DNA from: Ktedonobacterales bacterium
GTDB lineage: Bacteria > Chloroflexota > Ktedonobacteria > Ktedonobacterales > JADMIN01
Assembly: GCA_025450405.1 (NCBI GenBank)
Contig: JANWHL010000274.1
Coordinates: forward strand, 1-8,833
Direction: 5' to 3'
DNA: 8,833 nucleotides
This document shows positions 5,678-8,833 of this stretch, piece by piece; the stretch's first letter is position 1, and the number at the start of each line of letters is the position of its first letter. The position numbers were made by a program, and so were the translations under genes. The notes beneath the pieces were generated by a model. That model was not told where the DNA came from, did no database searches, and saw only the letters and a list, made by a program, of their open reading frames with translations.

Positions 5678-5683
5678 TACACT
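5678..5683 (+). promoter_or_regulatory. -10-like element before the oligoendopeptidase gene
   Basis: TACACT in the 49-base gap between the MaoC stop and the peptidase start, identical to the -10 of the stronger promoter at 7550-7555. The best -35 candidate, TGGACG (5653-5658), is 19 bases away, so this is weak. Read-through from the MaoC gene is equally likely. Confidence 0.3.
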
Positions 5684-5721
5684 GAGGACGGTCATCCTGG
5701 TACGCCCGTCAAGGAGGCGCC

Positions 5722-7530
5722 ATGAGCACCCCGTCCCCGACCGCCCTTCCCCACTGGGACATGTCAGTGGTCTTCCCGAGCCTCGAATCGCCAGAGTTCG
5801 CGGCGGCGTTCACCGCGTACGTCGCGCACATCGGCGATCTCTCCGCGCTCTTTGACAAGCGCCAGGTGGACCGCCACGACCCGGCGCCACTGGACGACGC
5901 GGCCGTCGCGGCCGCCGACGAGGTCATTGGGCGCTTCAATGCTCTGCTCGACGAAGCGCGTACGATTGGCGCCTACATCAGCGCCTTCGTCTCCACCAAC
6001 TCGCGCGACCACGTGGCGCAGGCACGCATGAGCGAGCTGCGGCAACAGTCCGTACCCATGGCCCGGCTCAGCACGCGCTTCACCGCGTGGGTCGGCTCGC
6101 TGGACGTGGATGGACTGATCGCGCGCTCCGACGTGGCACGTGCGCACGCCTACCTCCTCCAGCGCACCAAGGAGGAAGCCGCGCACCTCATGTCGCCGGC
6201 CGAGGAGGATCTGGCCGCCGAGCTGAACGTGGTGGCCGGCGCCGCCTGGGGCAAGCTGCATGGCGACGTGACCTCTCAGCTGCTCGTGCCCGTCGAGCAC
6301 GATGGCGCGACGCGCGAGCTGCCGATGAGCGCGGTGCGCAACCTCGCCTCCGACCCCGACCGCGGCGTCCGCCAGTCGGCGTACCGGGCGGAGCTCGCGG
6401 CGTGGGAGCGCACGGCGGTCCCGCTGGCGGCGGCGCTCAACAGCATCAAGGGGCAAGTGAACACCACCGCGCGCCGGCGTGGATGGGCGTCGCCGCTGGA
6501 CGAAGCCATCTTTGACGCGAGCCTCGACGGCGCGACCCTCGACGCGATGATGTCGGCGGCGCGTGAGTCATTCGGCGACTTCCGCCGCTACCTGCGCACC
6601 AAGGCCCGTGCCCTCGGCGTCCCCACGCTCACGTGGTACGACCTGTTTGCCCCGGTCGGCGCCAGCACCCGCGCTTGGACCTACGCCGAGGCGGCCGACT
6701 TCATCGTCGCGCAATTCGGCACCTATTCGGCCAGGATGAGCGACTTCGCGGCGCGCGCCTTCCGCGAGCGGTGGATTGACGCCGAGCCCCGATCTGGTAA
6801 GCGCGACGGCGCGTTCTGCATGTCGCTCCGGGCCGAAGAATCGCGCGTGTTCGCCAATTTCAAGCCGTCGTATGACGGCATGAGCACGCTCGCGCACGAG
6901 CTCGGGCACGGCTACCACAACCTCAATCTGGCTGGGCGGACCATGCTGCAGCGACAGACGCCCATGACCCTGGCCGAGACGGCGAGCATCTTCTGCGAGA
7001 CCATCGTCCGGCACGCGGCGCTGGAACACGTCGCCCCGGACGAGCGGATGGGCATCCTGGAGGCGGCGCTGCAGGGCACCTGCCAGGTGGTCATGGACAT
7101 CACGAGCCGGTTCCTCTTCGAGCGCGAGGTCTTTGATCGCCGGCGCGACCGCGAGCTCTCCGTGGACGAACTCAACGACGCGATGCTCCGGGCGCAGCGC
7201 GAGACCTACGGCGACGGCCTGGACACGGCGACGCTCCACCCTTACATGTGGGCAATGAAGCCGCACTACTACAGCGCGGGCCGCTCGTTTTATAACTTCC
7301 CCTACATGTTCGGTGAGCTCTTCGGGCTTGGTCTCTATGCCCGCTACCGCTCCGACCCGGCGGCCTTCACGGCGAGCTACGACGAGCTGCTCTCCTCGAC
7401 AGGCCTGGCGGACGCGGCGACCCTCGCGGCGCGCTTCGGCATCGACATCCGCTCACCGGACTTCTGGCGCGCGAGCCTGGCCACGGTGCGCGGCGACATC
7501 GACCGCTTTGAGGCGCTCGTGGGCCATTGA
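5722..7530 (+). CDS. M3 family oligoendopeptidase (PepF-like)
   Basis: A 602-aa zinc metallopeptidase of family M3, the usual length for PepF-type oligoendopeptidases, which cut short peptides in the cytosol after larger proteins have been degraded. The catalytic site is intact: HELGH at 392-396 (two zinc ligands and the catalytic Glu393), with the third ligand Glu419 in PMTLAETASIF. Other family segments flank it: FCMSLRAEESRVFANF before the site and FLFEREVFDRR plus a YSAGRSFYNFPYMFGELFGL stretch near the C-terminus. There is no signal peptide or membrane segment. The ATG at 5722 follows a strong AAGGAGG (5711-5717). The stop codon TGA (7528-7530) is part of the -35 box of the next promoter. 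Family and catalysis are secure; the natural substrates are unknown. Confidence 0.95.
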   Translation: MSTPSPTALPHWDMSVVFPSLESPEFAAAFTAYVAHIGDLSALFDKRQVDRHDPAPLDDAAVAAADEVIGRFNALLDEARTIGAYISAFVSTNSRDHVAQARMSELRQQSVPMARLSTRFTAWVGSLDVDGLIARSDVARAHAYLLQRTKEEAAHLMSPAEEDLAAELNVVAGAAWGKLHGDVTSQLLVPVEHDGATRELPMSAVRNLASDPDRGVRQSAYRAELAAWERTAVPLAAALNSIKGQVNTTARRRGWASPLDEAIFDASLDGATLDAMMSAARESFGDFRRYLRTKARALGVPTLTWYDLFAPVGASTRAWTYAEAADFIVAQFGTYSARMSDFAARAFRERWIDAEPRSGKRDGAFCMSLRAEESRVFANFKPSYDGMSTLAHELGHGYHNLNLAGRTMLQRQTPMTLAETASIFCETIVRHAALEHVAPDERMGILEAALQGTCQVVMDITSRFLFEREVFDRRRDRELSVDELNDAMLRAQRETYGDGLDTATLHPYMWAMKPHYYSAGRSFYNFPYMFGELFGLGLYARYRSDPAAFTASYDELLSSTGLADAATLAARFGIDIRSPDFWRASLATVRGDIDRFEALVGH

Positions 7531-7555
7531 CGCTGGCGCGCGCCGGTGCTACACT
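7527..7555 (+). promoter_or_regulatory. Strong sigma-70-type promoter of the ABC transporter operon
   Basis: TTGACG (7527-7532), a 17-base spacer and TACACT (7550-7555), with TG at 7547-7548 making an extended -10. The -35 box contains the TGA stop of the peptidase gene. Transcription would start near 7562, right at the base of a perfect 8-bp stem. It is the best promoter match in the window. Confidence 0.7.
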
Positions 7556-7561
7556 CTGTTA

Positions 7562-7772
7562 GCCCCTCGCGGCGGCTGGACAGAAGGCCCGTCGCGGCGA
7601 GGGGGATACGGGGTGCGCGCGGCGCATCCCGCATATCGGCGTGCGCGCGAAACGGCGCGAGACCCAGTACCCCAATGGCGGGCCTGGGGTTTTCGTGCTG
7701 GGCGCGACCCGGTGGGACCGCACCACGCGCCGGGCGGAGACGGCACAACCGGGCACGAACGGGGGAAGACAC
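7562..7772 (+). ncRNA. Structured leader RNA of the ABC operon, possibly T-box-like
   Basis: About 210 nt between the promoter and the first permease that can fold into consecutive stems. (1) CCCCTCGC (7563-7570) with GCGAGGGG (7597-7604), plus inner GGCGG with CCGTC (7589-7593). (2) GCGCGC (7615-7620) with 7643-7648, plus inner CGC (7623-7625) with GCG (7639-7641). (3) CCCAG (7663-7667) with CTGGG (7698-7702), enclosing CCCCA (7670-7674) with TGGGG (7685-7689). (4) CCCGG (7708-7712), then TGGGACC (7713-7719), a small GC/GC stem, and CCGGG (7730-7734). Element 4 matches the T-box antiterminator layout, with the 7-nt bulge UGGNACC between two helices. A second CCGGG at 7749-7753 could compete for CCCGG, as in a switch. 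I could not identify a T-box Stem I with specifier loop, and an export-type operon would be an unusual T-box target. Structure is likely; class is uncertain. Confidence 0.45.
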
Positions 7773-8567
7773 ATGCCGCGGTTTTACTTCGAGGTGGCGC
7801 GGGCGGCCTTTCGCCGCCAGATGATCTATCGCTGGGCCAATGTCTCGGGGTTAGTCACCAACATCTTCTTCGGGGCGATTATCAGCGCGGTCTTCATCGC
7901 TGTCTTCCAGAGCCGACACCTCGCGGCCGGCTATACCATCCGCGACACACTGCGCTATTGGTGGATGGCGCAGTCGCTGGTGATGGTGATCCTGCCCTTT
8001 GGCTGGTTCGACCTCATGCTGACCATCCGCACCGGCGAGGTGGCCTCCGACCTCAGCAAGCCGTGCGACTTCTACTGGTACTGGTTCAGCCGCGAGGCCG
8101 GGCGCGATGTGTACTTTCTGCTCTTCCGCGCCGTGCCCACCTACCTGGCGGGCATGCTGCTCTTTGGAATTGGCGTGCCCGGCGGGCCAGTGGACTGGAT
8201 CGCCTACGTGCCCAGCCTCGCCATTGGGGCGGCCTCGGGCATTGCCTTTCGCGTGCTCTACAATCTCGTCGCGTTCTGGATCCTCGAGGCGCGCGCGGTC
8301 GGTGGCATCGCACAGGTACTCGCCCACTTTTTCACCGGTCTCTATGTCCCCATCGCGTTCTTCCCACCGCTCCTGGCCGCGGTTTCCGCGTGGCTCCCGT
8401 TCAACGCCCTTGAAAACGTGCCCGTTGAGGTGGTCCTGGGCAAGGTGAGCGGCGCCAACCTCGCCATGGAGCTCGCGCGGCAGGCACTCTGGCTGGTCGC
8501 GCTAACTCTCGCGGCGCGAGGCCTGGCGGCGGTCGCGGCGCGCCGCGTGATCGTGCAAGGGGGGTAA
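7773..8567 (+). CDS. ABC-2/DUF990-type transporter permease, first subunit
   Basis: A 264-aa integral membrane protein resembling the first permease of the uncharacterised ABC export systems in which two different permeases pair with one ATPase (COG4587-like). About six hydrophobic segments are visible, roughly at 22-45, 63-84, 113-135, 141-171, 178-205 and 235-256. The loop TIRTGEVASDLSKPCDFYWYW (84-104) matches the conserved cytosolic region of this family, where a short 'TG..L..P' stretch leads into an aromatic segment. The N-terminus is a short basic amphipathic helix and there is no cleavable signal. The ATG at 7773 has GGGGGAAG (7761-7768) just upstream; an in-frame start further upstream would run into the structured leader. 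The second permease starts 3 bases after its stop. The substrate is unknown; efflux is inferred from the ABC-2 type. Confidence 0.88.
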   Translation: MPRFYFEVARAAFRRQMIYRWANVSGLVTNIFFGAIISAVFIAVFQSRHLAAGYTIRDTLRYWWMAQSLVMVILPFGWFDLMLTIRTGEVASDLSKPCDFYWYWFSREAGRDVYFLLFRAVPTYLAGMLLFGIGVPGGPVDWIAYVPSLAIGAASGIAFRVLYNLVAFWILEARAVGGIAQVLAHFFTGLYVPIAFFPPLLAAVSAWLPFNALENVPVEVVLGKVSGANLAMELARQALWLVALTLAARGLAAVAARRVIVQGG

Positions 8568-8570
8568 GAC

Positions 8571-8833
8571 ATGGAACGGCATGCTCGGCGGGCGACGGCG
8601 GGCCAGGCACCCGGCAACACCGGCCCCGCCGGCGGTGACGGCACGCAACCCGGCCCGCCAGATGGACGCGGCGCCCGCATGGACGGGCCGGGGCGGGGCG
8701 ACGAGCGCGCATTCCGTACGCACGCGCATGGGCTGTTCGCGCCGACGCGCGCGCGCCTCAACGCGGTGGGCAATGCCGTCCTCGAAGACTTGCGGCTGTA
8801 CCTCCGGTTCATCGGCATACAGGTGCGGGCACA
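8571..8833 (+). CDS. Second ABC-2/DUF990-type permease, N-terminal part
   Basis: The gene is open at the window end, with 87 complete codons visible. The start ATG (8571) lies 3 bases after the first permease stop and has AAGGGGGG (8557-8564) upstream, so the two are co-translated. The last visible residues, EDLRLYLRFIGIQVRA, look like the amphipathic start and first helix of the partner permease (COG3694-like). Before them are ~60 residues rich in Gly, Pro, Arg and Ala, likely disordered and longer than usual for the family. Internal starts at 8679 (ATG) or 8766 (GTG) would shorten it but lack ribosome sites. The identification rests mainly on position and the few family-like residues. The ATPase gene is expected further downstream. 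Confidence 0.7.
   Translation, partial: MERHARRATAGQAPGNTGPAGGDGTQPGPPDGRGARMDGPGRGDERAFRTHAHGLFAPTRARLNAVGNAVLEDLRLYLRFIGIQVRA

Noticed and set aside
7313..8413. A 366-codon plus-strand frame spanning the end of the peptidase gene and most of the first permease
   Set aside because: It is out of frame with two well-supported genes and reads as arginine/serine/proline-rich shadow sequence.

Overview
The window is a G+C-rich bacterial chromosome segment, with short intergenic gaps and nearly all genes on the plus strand. The combination of a two-subunit glycine dehydrogenase (gcvPB), a DUF1786 protein, an M3 oligoendopeptidase and a pair of DUF990-type ABC permeases suggests a Chloroflexota-like organism. 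That assignment is an inference from gene content and composition, with moderate confidence at best.

Layout. Bases 2-376 are the 3' end of gcvPB, whose stop codon sits inside a 15-bp tandem repeat (362-417). A roughly 450-bp non-coding stretch with a weak promoter candidate and a 13-bp tandem duplication leads to an NYN-domain protein (824-1990) whose domain is interrupted by a strongly acidic insert. After a hairpin (2020-2051) comes a tight two-gene unit: an unknown 103-aa protein (2182-2493) and a DUF1786 ASKHA-like protein (2495-3679), separated by one base.

From about 3680 to 5171 the character changes. There is a cluster of three direct and one inverted copy of an AAGGTGATCAT-type repeat (3737-3832), resembling IS21-family transposon ends. 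It is followed by a stretch with no convincing gene, and then a locally lower-G+C, probably frame-broken gene (4144-4922). This looks like an insertion or decay scar. It ends in a promoter region with two 12-bp direct repeats exactly 22 bp apart, just upstream of an extended -10 element.

The last part is orderly. It holds a MaoC/PhaJ-type (R)-enoyl-CoA hydratase (5172-5672), an M3 oligoendopeptidase (5722-7530), a textbook promoter whose -35 box overlaps the peptidase stop codon (7527-7555), and a roughly 210-nt structured leader with a T-box-like 3' element (7562-7772). Two ABC-2/DUF990-type permeases follow (7773-8567, and 8571 to the window end, partial). The ATPase of this transporter is not upstream and would be expected beyond the window.

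There is no single large new system here. The best leads are the structured, possibly T-box-like leader before an export-type ABC operon, the repeat cluster at 3737-3832, the phased direct repeats upstream of the MaoC gene, and the acidic insertion within the NYN nuclease fold.
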